Source of the DNA: Luteipulveratus mongoliensis
GTDB lineage: Bacteria; Actinomycetota; Actinomycetes; Actinomycetales; Dermatophilaceae
Reading direction: 5' to 3'
Assembly: GCF_001190945.1 (NCBI RefSeq)
Contig: NZ_CP011112.1
Span: 124,001 to 188,000 of the forward strand
DNA length: 64,000 bases
The translations under genes and the position numbers were made by a program. The notes under the pieces were generated by a model. That model saw nothing but the letters and a program-made list of their open reading frames with translations, did not search any database and was not told the DNA's origin. This document shows, piece after piece, positions 51,038 to 59,978 of this stretch; the first letter of the stretch is position 1; every line of letters starts with the position of its first letter.

Positions 51038-53068
51038 ATGTCTCGTCGCCTCTTCACCGCCCCACTGCTCGTGGTGTGCGGGCTGGGAGCCCTGGCTGGT
51101 ACGACGCCTGGCGCCGCCGCGTCGACCGGTTCGGCTCCCGCCTCGCTCGCCTCCACCGCCCCGACAATCACCCCCGTCGAGAACCCCAACGGCAAGCTGA
51201 TGATGCTGCTGGACTCCTCGGGCTCGATGTCCGCCAAGGACTCCACCGGCAAACCCAAGATCGACGCCGCCCGCTCCGCGCTGCACCAGGTCGTGAACGG
51301 CCTGCCGTCCGGCGCCCGGGCCGGGATGCGCGTCTTCGGCGCGACAGTCAAGGACAAGCAGAGCCCGAGCGCATGCACCGACTCCCAGCTCGCCGTCCCC
51401 CTGGGGACTGGCAACACCGCCGCTCTCAACAAGGCCGTCGACGCGTACAAGCCGTTCGGCGAGACACCCATGGCGTACGCCATGCAGCAGGCCGCGAACG
51501 ACCTCGGCCCGAGTGGTCAGCGGAGCATGATCCTCGTCTCCGACGGTGAGGACACCTGCAGCCCCGACCCGTGCAAGGTCGCTCAGCAGATCGCCGACAA
51601 GGGCATCGACCTCAAGATCGATGTCGTCGGCTTCCGCGTCACTGGCAAGGCCCAGAAGGATCTCCAGTGCATCGCCGGTGTCGGCCGTGGCTCCTACTAC
51701 GACGCGGACAACGCGCAGGACCTCACCACAAGCCTGAAAACGTTGAGTACCAGGGCATTTCGGCCGTTCACCGTGACGGGCAAGCCGGTCGCCGGCACGC
51801 CCATCATCGACGGCGCGCCCACCGTCACGCCCGGCCAGTGGGTCTCCAAAATCGGCGAGACCAAGGACGAGCGCTACTACCAGGTGAAGCACACGCCCGG
51901 CACCACGCTGCACGTGTCGGTCGCCGGTCGGCCCGGTCTCCAGGGAGACCGCAACCCGTCCATCGGAGTCTCGGTCCGGCGTACAGATGGCGACTCGTGC
52001 TACGCGAGCGACTCGACCTGGGGCTACGACTGGAGCACGACGGCGATGCCCATTGGCGCCGTCGCCCGAGTCGACGCCAATGACAAGGACTGCGGCCACG
52101 TCGAGAACCTCACCATCAAGGTGACGACCGACAGCGGCGGCCAGCCGCAGGAGACTCTCGGCCGGGACGCGATGCCGTTCGAGCTGCGGATCGTCGAGGA
52201 GAAGCCGGTCACCAATGTGGCCACCCTGCCGGCGCCCGCGAAGGACGACTACGCGACTCCGAGCGACTGGACGTACGCCCTGAACGGGCTCCCCAAGACC
52301 GGCGGCGCCGGCTTCAGCGACGCTCCGACGATCGCCGCGAACACGACCTTCAGCGGCACGCTGCTGCCGGGTGAGGTGCAGATCTACAAGGTGTCGGTGC
52401 AGTACGGCCAGACGCTGATCGGTCGTGCCAACGTGGCACCACCGTCGCTGGCCATGAAGTCGGCCATCACCGGTTCGAAGCAGTCACTCGGGGTACGGAT
52501 CTCACTGTTCAACCCGGAGCGGGAGTCCTACAACAGCTATGACTCCGTGACCATCGGCGAGTACACCGACGACCGTCAGGACCTGGCCCGGAGCATCCGG
52601 CCGGTCACCTGGCGCAACCGCGAGGTGGGCTCGAGCCCGTCGTACCTCGCCGGTGACTACTACATCGCCATTGCGGCGCAGAACGTCCCGACCGGTGGTG
52701 CGCCGATCAACTTCCTGATCCGCGGTGACGTGTCGGGTACGCCGACCGGCCAGCCGCAGTACGCCGAGCCGGGCACGGCCCAGCCGACCGCACCGTCGAC
52801 CGACGACCCGACGCCGAGCCCGACCTCCAGCGGTACGACGTCAGCCACCTCTCCCTCGACCGCGGCCACCGAGGCCGGCGCTCCCGTCGCGGGTGGCGGC
52901 GACGACGGCGGCCTGCCGATGCCGCTCATCCTTGGCGGTGGCGCAGGGGCACTGGCGCTCCTCGGAGGCGGCGGCGCGTGGATTGCCTTGCGCCGCAAGG
53001 AGACTCAGCCCGACGCGAACGGTGAGTACCCCACCCAGAGCTGGCAGCCGCCGTACGGGCAGGGCTGA
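51038..53068 (+). CDS. Secreted, C-terminally membrane-anchored von Willebrand factor A protein
   Basis: The 676-residue protein has a signal peptide (MSRRLFTAPLLVVCGLGALA, cut near AAA28), a vWA domain (about 52-240) with intact MIDAS Asp59-x-Ser61-x-Ser63 (LLDSSGSMS), and a long beta-rich region with two Cys pairs. A Pro/Thr/Ser-rich spacer (about 585-625), a hydrophobic Gly/Ala/Leu helix (PLILGGGAGALALLGGGGAW) and a short cytoplasmic RRK tail complete it. It is a cell-surface protein, probably metal-dependent adhesion or matrix binding. CAGGAG lies before the ATG. Confidence 0.87.
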   Translation: MSRRLFTAPLLVVCGLGALAGTTPGAAASTGSAPASLASTAPTITPVENPNGKLMMLLDSSGSMSAKDSTGKPKIDAARSALHQVVNGLPSGARAGMRVFGATVKDKQSPSACTDSQLAVPLGTGNTAALNKAVDAYKPFGETPMAYAMQQAANDLGPSGQRSMILVSDGEDTCSPDPCKVAQQIADKGIDLKIDVVGFRVTGKAQKDLQCIAGVGRGSYYDADNAQDLTTSLKTLSTRAFRPFTVTGKPVAGTPIIDGAPTVTPGQWVSKIGETKDERYYQVKHTPGTTLHVSVAGRPGLQGDRNPSIGVSVRRTDGDSCYASDSTWGYDWSTTAMPIGAVARVDANDKDCGHVENLTIKVTTDSGGQPQETLGRDAMPFELRIVEEKPVTNVATLPAPAKDDYATPSDWTYALNGLPKTGGAGFSDAPTIAANTTFSGTLLPGEVQIYKVSVQYGQTLIGRANVAPPSLAMKSAITGSKQSLGVRISLFNPERESYNSYDSVTIGEYTDDRQDLARSIRPVTWRNREVGSSPSYLAGDYYIAIAAQNVPTGGAPINFLIRGDVSGTPTGQPQYAEPGTAQPTAPSTDDPTPSPTSSGTTSATSPSTAATEAGAPVAGGGDDGGLPMPLILGGGAGALALLGGGGAWIALRRKETQPDANGEYPTQSWQPPYGQG

Positions 53069-53153
53069 CCACCGACTCCGGCTCGCGGACCTTCCCGCTG
53101 CGAGCCGGGCCCGTTCCCACAGACCTTCCCGCTGTGTGGACGGAGGACAGGAA

Positions 53154-53189
53154 AGGCCGCCACACCGAGTCAGGCCGGTGTGGCGGCTT
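53154..53189. terminator. Hairpin terminator between vWA and MpaB genes
   Basis: GCCGCCACACCG (53156-53167) pairs exactly with CGGTGTGGCGGC (53176-53187) across an eight-base loop, with two further pairs outside. It lies between the convergent genes and could stop both. A weaker hairpin lies at about 53082-53108, and GACCTTCCCGCTG occurs twice between them. Confidence 0.75.
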
Positions 53190-53226
53190 CCTGCCCGCCC
53201 CGGGTCTTTGGGTTATGAAGTCTTGG

Positions 53227-54348
53227 TTATGAAGCGGTCGGCGCGGCGAACTCGACGACCGAGTCGTGGTGGTGCTCGGCGTACGGCTTGGGTCCCGCCT
53301 GGTGCTCGCGCTCGGCGAGGATGTCGGCGTAGATCTCCCGGGGCGTCTGTGAGTGACCGAACGCCTTGCGGGCCTCGGCCGGCGTGTAGGTGCGCGGATT
53401 GATCGCCGGCACGTTCGCCAGCACAGGGTCGACGATCGCGGCCGTCTTCGGTGACAGGAACCCGATGAGCAGACGCTCGAGCGTGGCGCTGGAGCCGACG
53501 ACTCGATGGGCAGGCTTGGCGACGGTGACCGCCGCGATGTCGACGACGCGACTCTGCGGTGTGCCACCCATCTCGCGCATCCACTTCGGGAGCGTCGCGA
53601 TGACCGCCCGGCTGACGACGGCGTTGACCAGCCACGCGATCGGGTCGGGCGTCGACGGTGGCACGGCGTACAGCGCACCGTTGGCCAGGAACTGGAACAT
53701 GTCCTGTGCGACCTCGGAGCCGATCAGCTGCGGGCGGTAGTCCTCGAAGTACTGACGGATGCCCTCGCGGGTGCGGGGCACGGAGTCGGGATCTATGGTC
53801 TGGAACTCCGCCGCGACCGCACAGTCCTCCCAGTAGCGCGCCTCCTCCTCGGCCGACAGCCGGCCCGGTCCGTAGACCTCGTAGGCGTAGAGGATCGAGT
53901 GCCAGGCGGTCAGGTGGATCCACAGCTGCGACTCGGGGTCGTTGGCGTCGTACTGCTGCCCGGTCTCCGGGTCGATGCCGATCGCACGAGAGTGGATCTT
54001 CATCAGGATCTCGGACGACTTCAGCACCGTCTCGGCGTCCGCGAACATCACCGTCGCGAAGTACTGCAGCGTGCGGTCGTAGCGCAGGTAGGGGCGCTGC
54101 TTCACCTGGCCGCTGTGATCCACCGAGGCGACCAGCAGCGGATCGAGCTCCTCCACCGTGACCGCTCTGGAGAAGCCGACCATGAGCGATGTGGGGTAGG
54201 CCCAGACCTTCCACGCGACTGAGTCGGGCCCGAAGAACCCGTAGTCCGCGGCTGGCTCGACCTCGTGCCCCCGAACGAGGTGGGCGACTGCGCCACCCGT
54301 CCGACGAGCGGCGTTGAGCGGCTTGCTGCCGAGATCAAGGAGTCCCAT
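53227..54348 (-). CDS. Oxygenase MpaB family protein (DUF2236)
   Basis: A 373-residue protein with YGFFGPDSVAWKVWAYPTSLM (start of the latex-clearing/MpaB domain), QLWIHLTAWHSILYAYEVYG and the following helix as the heme-linked region. MpaB-type enzymes are heme-dependent or related oxygenases of lipids or polymers. ATG 54348 (MGLLDLGSK) is chosen; the frame opens earlier without a family match. No operon partner. Confidence 0.83.
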   Translation of the reverse strand: MGLLDLGSKPLNAARRTGGAVAHLVRGHEVEPAADYGFFGPDSVAWKVWAYPTSLMVGFSRAVTVEELDPLLVASVDHSGQVKQRPYLRYDRTLQYFATVMFADAETVLKSSEILMKIHSRAIGIDPETGQQYDANDPESQLWIHLTAWHSILYAYEVYGPGRLSAEEEARYWEDCAVAAEFQTIDPDSVPRTREGIRQYFEDYRPQLIGSEVAQDMFQFLANGALYAVPPSTPDPIAWLVNAVVSRAVIATLPKWMREMGGTPQSRVVDIAAVTVAKPAHRVVGSSATLERLLIGFLSPKTAAIVDPVLANVPAINPRTYTPAEARKAFGHSQTPREIYADILAEREHQAGPKPYAEHHHDSVVEFAAPTAS

Positions 54349-54463
54349 GGGGTGCCTGCCCGTCCAGTTGGCGTGTGTGATCCACACCACTGTACAAAAA
54401 GAGGCTAGATGTACAAGTGCGCCTGCCCGGACCGTGGGACGACCCCGTCTGAAAGCCCCGTGT

Positions 54464-55219
54464 CTAGACCTTGGTCGCGACCACCCTGTAGTTCTCGGCC
54501 TCAAGATCGAACGTGCTCACGTCCGTCCGGAGTCCGACCTGGTGGAGCTCGACTTCGAGCTCCTCGTGCCGGTAGGGCCAGCAGGACAGCAGCTCCGAGC
54601 GGACAAGAACCGACCCAGTCGCATCAAGCTGCGCGATCGCAATCTCGATGTGGTGCTCCTCCTCCCACTGCGGCGCAATGTCCCAGCGGTAGACCACGAC
54701 GGCATCGCGACCGTTCCGGCGGACGAGTCGGTCACTGATGTCCAGCCGGGGACCTCTGGCTCTCACGAGTTCCCAGGTGCGGGATGTGAGTACCAAGCGC
54801 CCGCCAGGGCGCAGCAGTCGTGCCATCGACTCCAGAGCAGCACGCCTCCCTGTCGCGCCCGCGGCATGGTGAAGCGAGTTGCCAACGCAGAACACCATGT
54901 CGAACGTGTCGTCCTCGAAATGGTCGGGCAACTCTTCCCAGTTCGCCCGCACGGCCCGGACGGATGCCCCGAACTCCTCAGACAACTCTGCAGTCCGACG
55001 AACCATCGCTTCGCTGGCGTCAGTTGCGACAACCTGCATGCCACGACCGGCGAGGCCAACTGCCAACTGTCCGGTTCCGCACGAACAGTCGAGGACGTGA
55101 GCGTTCGGCGGCAGGAGACTGAGGACGTCATCGAACGTCGCAACGAACTCGGCTGGAGGCAGCTTTGCCTCCGAGATGAGCCATTCGTAGACGTCGGCAA
55201 GCACGTCATAGTCCGTCAC
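54464..55219 (-). CDS. Class I SAM-dependent methyltransferase
   Basis: A 251-residue methyltransferase: VTDYDVLADVYEWLISEAKL, motif I HVLDCSCGTGQLAVGLA, ATDASEAMVRR, and DMVFCVGNSLHHA. It resembles glycine/sarcosine-type or type 11 methyltransferases. GTG 55219 follows GGAGG by nine bases. It starts 15 bases after the membrane gene upstream, so co-transcription is likely. Acceptor unknown. Confidence 0.84.
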   Translation of the reverse strand: MTDYDVLADVYEWLISEAKLPPAEFVATFDDVLSLLPPNAHVLDCSCGTGQLAVGLAGRGMQVVATDASEAMVRRTAELSEEFGASVRAVRANWEELPDHFEDDTFDMVFCVGNSLHHAAGATGRRAALESMARLLRPGGRLVLTSRTWELVRARGPRLDISDRLVRRNGRDAVVVYRWDIAPQWEEEHHIEIAIAQLDATGSVLVRSELLSCWPYRHEELEVELHQVGLRTDVSTFDLEAENYRVVATKV

Positions 55220-55233
55220 AGCCACTACCTCCG

Positions 55234-55920
55234 TCACGCGGCAGACGCGACGGCCTGCTGGCGTGCCTGGCGGATCGCGACGATCGTGACTGCGGTCATC
55301 ACGGCGAGTGCCAGGACCTGCACGGCGACCGAGGCCGCGACAGCCACGTCCACGGACGTGGCGTAGATGATGACGATGCGGATGACGGCCTCGGCGATGA
55401 GGCCGAGTCCCCACATCGCGGCCAGCTGGACGAACTTGCGCCGAAAGTCCCGTGACTCCGCCCACCCTTGCGCCAGCTCAGCCTTCGACTCCTGGTCGCC
55501 GGCGAGGCGGCGCGCGACGGCGTACGTCAGGGGTTTGCCCCACACGCACGAACCGAGGAAGACGACACCGGCGACGAAGGTGACGGCGGCGTTCTTGAGC
55601 AGCATGAAACGCGGGTCGCCGGTCAGGAACGATGCTGCTGTCCCGGCCGCGAAGATGAACAGCATGAAGGCGGCGAACGCGTCAATCTCCTTGGTACGCC
55701 ACATCACCCACAGCAGACGGACTCCGGCGACACCCGTGGCCACGAGCAGCGAGTTGAATGTGCTCATCCCCGCCGAGCGCGCGACGTAGTAGCCCACGAC
55801 GGGCAGGCCGATGTCCAACAGCAGCATGGTCACCAAGCCTCCGAGTCGGACATCCTTGCCGTACGCGCCCGCCCCCTGCGCGTTGCCCTCGGCCGTCTCG
55901 GCGGTCGCCTCGTTCGTCAT
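55234..55920 (-). CDS. VC0807-type membrane protein
   Basis: A 228-residue protein with about six membrane segments (LVTMLLLDIGLPVVGYYVAR; AFAAFMLFIFAAGTAASFL; LLKNAAVTFVAGVVFLGSCV; IAEAVIRIVIIYATSVDVAV). The order fits the VC0807 family, which is of unknown function. ATG 55920 is preferred to 55941 because of AAGGGG before it. It begins the unit with the methyltransferase. Confidence 0.8.
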   Translation of the reverse strand: MTNEATAETAEGNAQGAGAYGKDVRLGGLVTMLLLDIGLPVVGYYVARSAGMSTFNSLLVATGVAGVRLLWVMWRTKEIDAFAAFMLFIFAAGTAASFLTGDPRFMLLKNAAVTFVAGVVFLGSCVWGKPLTYAVARRLAGDQESKAELAQGWAESRDFRRKFVQLAAMWGLGLIAEAVIRIVIIYATSVDVAVAASVAVQVLALAVMTAVTIVAIRQARQQAVASAA

Positions 55921-56029
55921 GATCTGAGCCCCTTCGGTCATGGCGTTCCCGACATCGTCTCAGGCGCGCGTCGACAGAGGTACGGATTCAGCGTGGATGG
56001 GTGGCCGTCGCGACGTCGATCCCTGATCT

Positions 56030-56108
56030 CCGCCGAGAGGCATACCGCTCCACTGAGAGGTACACCTGCCAGGTACGCCTCTCGATCGTTCGATTTGCCT
56101 CTCGGCGG
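56030..56108. repeat. Nested inverted repeat of four GAGAGGYA units
   Basis: CCGCCGAGAGGCA (56030-56042) and TGCCTCTCGGCGG (56096-56108) are exact reverse complements 53 bases apart. Between them are another GAGAGGTAC (56055-56063) and GTACGCCTCTC (56073-56083), also inverted. Thus two forward and two reverse copies of GAGAGGYA form a nested palindrome in the divergent promoter region between the VC0807 and GNAT genes. Confidence 0.72.
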
Positions 56109-56185
56109 GCGCGGGCAACACGTTGGGTCGTTTTCTCCGCACCACCGGTGCGGAGAAGGCGCATAGGCGACCTAGTCTCAAGACC

Positions 56186-57103
56186 ATGGCCACCTCGCGT
56201 CCGCCTGCCCACGCTACCGAGCCGCTCACCCCACACCTCCGCCTGCGCCGCATTCGCCAGGGGGACCTCGACCGGCCGGACGTGCTGCGGTGGCACGTCG
56301 ACGCCGAGGGCTACGCACTGATGAACGAAGAGCCCTACAGCGAGGCGGACGCTCGCGAGATCTTCGGCCGATGGGTGGAGGCGTGGGATCGCGACGGGTA
56401 CGGCTACTGGTTGGCCGAGCGTCGCGACTCAGGTCAGCTCGTTGGCATCGGCGGGATCCGCAAGGTGAGCGGACCGGGCGGCGAGCCGTACAACAACCTC
56501 TACTACCGGCTTGATCCGGCCGCTCGCGGAGAGCACCTGGCAACCGAGATCGCAGCAGCCGCAGCGATTTTCGCGTACGAGTGGCTTCCCGGGATGCACG
56601 TCGCCTGCCGGATCAACCCGCGCAACGAGCCTTCCCTGCACACCGCTCTGCGAGCGGGCATGCGCGACATCGGCGAGTGGCGCGAGCCCTCCGACCCCGA
56701 GGACCAACCGCCTTCGCGGCTGCTGCGCGGACCCGACGTCCTCACCGAGCCGGTCGAGCCGGGGAGCCCGGCGTACGACGACCTCGCCCGTCTCTGGAAC
56801 CGCACCCGGCCGTCCGGTCAGGCAGGCCAGGCGGTCGGCCGCCACTCGGCCCCCGCGGCGCCGGTCGAGCTGGACAAGCACCTGTCAGCGTGCGCGGCGG
56901 GCTCGGCTCACCTGGTGCGACTCGCCGAGCCGACCCTCGACTCGTGGGACGACCGCACAGCGCATGGACCACTGCTCGGCGTGGGCCTGAGCAACCACGT
57001 GCCGGACGGGGCCGACCTGGTGGTCGACCCCGCCCACGAAGGCAGCAACCTCGACGAGCTGCTCGCTGCCAGCCTTCGTTCCGTGCAACGCGCCGGCGTC
57101 TGA
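56186..57103 (+). CDS. Tandem-GNAT acetyltransferase, truncated paralog
   Basis: A 305-residue protein from ATG 56186 that begins MATSRPPAHATEP, like the protein at 58156 (MSSRPPAHVTEP). The first GNAT domain is full length, but its CoA loop reads ARGEHLATE instead of the paralog's ARGKGYGRE. The second domain stops right after DPAHEGSNLDELLAASLRSV, about 65 residues short of the paralog. It therefore lacks the end of the second fold. The beta-propeller gene begins six bases after its stop, on the other strand. Confidence 0.82.
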   Translation: MATSRPPAHATEPLTPHLRLRRIRQGDLDRPDVLRWHVDAEGYALMNEEPYSEADAREIFGRWVEAWDRDGYGYWLAERRDSGQLVGIGGIRKVSGPGGEPYNNLYYRLDPAARGEHLATEIAAAAAIFAYEWLPGMHVACRINPRNEPSLHTALRAGMRDIGEWREPSDPEDQPPSRLLRGPDVLTEPVEPGSPAYDDLARLWNRTRPSGQAGQAVGRHSAPAAPVELDKHLSACAAGSAHLVRLAEPTLDSWDDRTAHGPLLGVGLSNHVPDGADLVVDPAHEGSNLDELLAASLRSVQRAGV

Positions 57104-57108
57104 GCCGG

Positions 57109-58026
57109 TCAGTCAGCCGCCTTCCAGCTGGTCGGGACGCCGTTGATCCCGGTGCTGTGCTGGTGCCGTCCACCGCGGTCCATGGTCCAGATCTTCGACG
57201 CGGCCGTAGGTCCGGTGTCCGAGCTGCTGCCTGGCTCAACGGCGTACGCCAGCTTGGTGCCATCCGGCGACCAGGTGGGATCCGACTCCTGGACGTCGGG
57301 AGTGGCGGTCACCTGTCGCACCGAGCCCGTGTTGGGGTTGATCAGGTAGAGGTCGCCCCGCGCCTCCGCTGCGATCTGTCGTCCGTCAGGGCTCCACGCG
57401 ACCCGGACAGCGCCGGGGAGAGGAATGGTCCGGCGTACGACCTGGCCGTCACCCGAACGGATCCGGATCTTGCCGGTCGAGTCGTCGGGCCAGGGCGTCT
57501 CGATGTCTCTCGGCGACGCGGTCGCGAGCCTGGTGCCCGAGGGCGACCAGGAGGCCGCGAGGTCGTTGTCCTCCGACGGCGAGAGCGTGCTGCGGCTGCC
57601 GTCGAGGCCGATCCGGCCGATGCCGTCGAACTGGTAAGCGACCGACTGACCATCCGGTGCCCATCGTGGGTAGGACGGCACCGACGGCCCGTCAATCAGC
57701 CACTGGTCGCCCGTGCCGTCAGCGTTCATCACCATGACGGAGAACCCAATATCGCCGCCTACGAAGGCGATTCGAGTGCCATCGGGTGAGTACGACGGTG
57801 AGGAGTACCACGGCAGCTGCCGGCCGAAGTCCTGGACGCCCTGACCGCTCGGCGTCGAGCTCTTGAGCGCGCCGACCCCGTTGGTCGAGCCGGTCAGGTC
57901 GATGTAGAGCAGCCGCCCTCCCGCGCCGCCGCTGCCGTGCGGCGCCGCATCTGCGGCCCCTGTCGAGGTGATACCTGCGGCGAGCGTCAGTGCGAACGCC
58001 GCGATGAGTCCCCTGGTTTTGCGCAT
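57109..58026 (-). CDS. Secreted TolB-like beta-propeller (PD40 repeats)
   Basis: A 305-residue protein with a signal peptide (MRKTRGLIAAFALTLAAGIT, cut near ADA27) and repeated PD40 units: PSYSPDGTRIAFVGG, PRWAPDGQSVAYQF, ASWSPSGTRLATAS, VAWSPDGRQIAAEA and PTWSPDGTKLAYAV. A five- or six-bladed propeller outside the membrane is expected. It lies between two paralogous GNAT genes, so the segment may have been duplicated and then interrupted. Function unknown. Confidence 0.86.
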   Translation of the reverse strand: MRKTRGLIAAFALTLAAGITSTGAADAAPHGSGGAGGRLLYIDLTGSTNGVGALKSSTPSGQGVQDFGRQLPWYSSPSYSPDGTRIAFVGGDIGFSVMVMNADGTGDQWLIDGPSVPSYPRWAPDGQSVAYQFDGIGRIGLDGSRSTLSPSEDNDLAASWSPSGTRLATASPRDIETPWPDDSTGKIRIRSGDGQVVRRTIPLPGAVRVAWSPDGRQIAAEARGDLYLINPNTGSVRQVTATPDVQESDPTWSPDGTKLAYAVEPGSSSDTGPTAASKIWTMDRGGRHQHSTGINGVPTSWKAAD

Positions 58027-58155
58027 GTTCGTCTTTCCCCTTATCTGGGCGGCCCGAAGCCGCCTCCCCGTGTGCCCCCATCAGACGGTAACCCCGCATC
58101 GTCGTCCTTGGTAGGTGGTTACTCCTTACCGGTTCAACTGCTTACGCTCGGGACC

Positions 58156-59265
58156 ATGTCTTCTCGCCCACCCGCGCACGTCACCGAGCCTCGAACCGCT
58201 CACCTGCAGCTTCGACGTCTGGTCGCGGAGGACGTCGAGCGGCCGGAGGTGCTGCGCTGGTTCACCGACCCTGAGGGCTACGCGCTGATGAACGAGTCGC
58301 CGCCCGGGCCGGATGCGGCGCGCGATCTTGTTGCGTCGTGGGTGACGGCTTGGAACGAGCGCGGCGTCTCCTATTGGGCCGCCTCAGACAACGGCACGCT
58401 GGTCGGTGTCGGCGGGGTGCGCCACGTCGTACGCCCTCAAGGTGGCGACTACCTCAACGTGTCCTACCGCCTGGACCCGAGCGCTCGAGGCAAGGGCTAC
58501 GGTCGCGAGATCGCTTCCGCTGCAACGGCTTTCGCTGCCGAGTGGATCCCAGACATCCCTGTGGTCTGCCGGGTGGCGAGGCGCAACATCCCCTCCGTCC
58601 GTACGGGTGAGCGAGCGGGCTGCATCGACGTGAGCGACTGGCCGCCGGAGGCCTCCGAAGAGCGCGACCCGAGCGAACGCGTCATGCTCAGCCCCGTCGC
58701 CCTGTCCGGTCCGGTCGAGAAGGCGACTCCGGCGTACGACGAGGTCGTGAGTCTGTGGGACCGGGTCAACTCTGCTGGTGGAGCGGTTGGGTTCGAGGCG
58801 GGTGCGCCACTGGACGACGTGCGTGCCGTGCTGGATGTTCACCTGGCTGCGTGTGCTGCCGGCGAGGCGCAGGTCGTGCGGATCGCCGAACCGACCGCCG
58901 CCACCTGGAGCGACCCGTCCGCGCACGGACGGCTGCTGGGCTTCGGCTTCCTGACCTTGCCGGCGGACAGCAAGATCGCGCACCGCACCACGCTGCTCCG
59001 CGTCATGGTCGACCCGGACCGCCAGGGGCACAACTTCGGCCGAATCCTGTTGGCAGCGCTTCATGTTGAGGCGCGCGAGGCCGGCCGGGAGCTCGTCGAG
59101 ATCGCCTATCGCGGCGGCACCGGGCTGGGTGCGTTCTACGAGTCGTGCGGCTACGTGGAGACCGGTCGCGTTCCCGGAGGGCTGCGCTTCAGCTTCGGAG
59201 ACCGCGACGACGTACAGATGACCCGCCGCCTCGACGGCCACCCGCTGCACTCGCTGGTCGAGTAG
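58156..59265 (+). CDS. Tandem-GNAT acetyltransferase
   Basis: A 369-residue protein with two GNAT domains. Motifs A are SYRLDPSARGKGYGREIASAA and MVDPDRQGHNFGRILLAALH, both with canonical loops. Its N-terminus is similar to the protein at 56186. The final residues HSLVE and the TAG stop are encoded by a REP half-unit (GCTGGTCGAGTAG, 59253-59265), so the natural C-terminus has been replaced or extended by the repeat. Acceptor unknown. Confidence 0.86.
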   Translation: MSSRPPAHVTEPRTAHLQLRRLVAEDVERPEVLRWFTDPEGYALMNESPPGPDAARDLVASWVTAWNERGVSYWAASDNGTLVGVGGVRHVVRPQGGDYLNVSYRLDPSARGKGYGREIASAATAFAAEWIPDIPVVCRVARRNIPSVRTGERAGCIDVSDWPPEASEERDPSERVMLSPVALSGPVEKATPAYDEVVSLWDRVNSAGGAVGFEAGAPLDDVRAVLDVHLAACAAGEAQVVRIAEPTAATWSDPSAHGRLLGFGFLTLPADSKIAHRTTLLRVMVDPDRQGHNFGRILLAALHVEAREAGRELVEIAYRGGTGLGAFYESCGYVETGRVPGGLRFSFGDRDDVQMTRRLDGHPLHSLVE

Positions 59266-59436
59266 TCAATAAACCCGCTGGTCGAGTAGCCGGAGCGCTA
59301 GCGGAGGCGTATCGAGACCAGGTGCACGCGGTCACCGGGTCTCGATACGGCTCGCCCTTGGGGGCTCGCCTACTCGACCAGCGGAAGGGGCTCGCCTACT
59401 CGACCAGCGGAAGGGGCTCGCCTACTCGACCAGCGG
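59253..59436. repeat. REP-like unit 1 with tandem 26-base copies
   Basis: A half-unit GCTGGTCGAGTAG (59253-59265) is followed by a full unit. Arm A is CTGGTCGAGTAGCCGGAGCG to GTATCGAGACC (59277-59319), the loop is AGGTGCACGCGGTCACC, and arm B is GGTCTCGATACGG to CTCGACCAG (59338-59384). Two more copies of the GGCTCGCCTACTCGACCAGC end follow at a 26-base period (59389-59410, 59415-59436). Arms share only their outer 12 and inner 10 bases, so a hairpin has a variable middle. Confidence 0.8.
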
Positions 59437-59952
59437 GGCGACGGCGCGCTTGCGATGGCGGCGTACGGCGTCTCGGTTCGCGCACCGCGGTGAGCAGTAG
59501 CGCTGCGTGCCAGGCCGCGTGAAGTCCGCGAAGACTCGAGTGCAATGCGGCTCCGCGCAACGGCCGAGTCGGTGCATGCCGCGGGTCACCAGATGCAGTG
59601 CGGTCGCAACGCTGATCATGCTGCGCAGGACGAGGTCGAGGCTCAGCCCGTTGGGCCGATAGTGCAGGTGCCAACCGCCGTCGTGGTCGGTGAGGCTGGG
59701 GTGGGTGGCGTAGGTGGCGAGGCTCTCGTTCAGCACGCGTGCCCGGTCCTGCTCGTCGACCACATCCGCGAGCGCCTGCCACTCGTCGAGGAACCGCAGG
59801 GTGTCGGCGAGCTCCTGATCAGTCACGGTCCAGTCGACGATCATGCCGGCGTCGTTGCAGATGCGGGCGAGCTCAGCCCCCGTCGTAGGGGGCCGGTCGA
59901 CCAGTCGAACGGCGAGGCGTACCGGTTCTTCGCCGTAAGGGTTTACACGCAT
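59422..59952 (-). CDS. CGNR zinc-finger (ABATE-type) regulator
   Basis: A 176-residue protein with an ABATE-like N-terminal domain (PVRLAVRLVDRPPTTGAELA; LRFLDEWQALADVVDEQDRA) and zinc finger GRCAEPHCTRVFADFTRPGT, then QRYCSPRCANRDAVRRHRKR, with Cys-Asn-Arg rather than Cys-Gly-Asn-Arg and all four Cys present. Its last residues PLVE and stop come from REP sequence. It is divergent from the small gene at 59979 (26 bases). Less than half the residues match the other CGNR protein at 33109. Confidence 0.83.
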   Translation of the reverse strand: MRVNPYGEEPVRLAVRLVDRPPTTGAELARICNDAGMIVDWTVTDQELADTLRFLDEWQALADVVDEQDRARVLNESLATYATHPSLTDHDGGWHLHYRPNGLSLDLVLRSMISVATALHLVTRGMHRLGRCAEPHCTRVFADFTRPGTQRYCSPRCANRDAVRRHRKRAVAPLVE

Positions 59953-59978
59953 AGGACCATGACATCACGCTGAGGGGT

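Noticed and set aside
59363-59436. Regular 26-base repeats, possible CRISPR array
   Set aside because: No unique spacers between repeats, only three tandem copies, and the unit is a REP end.
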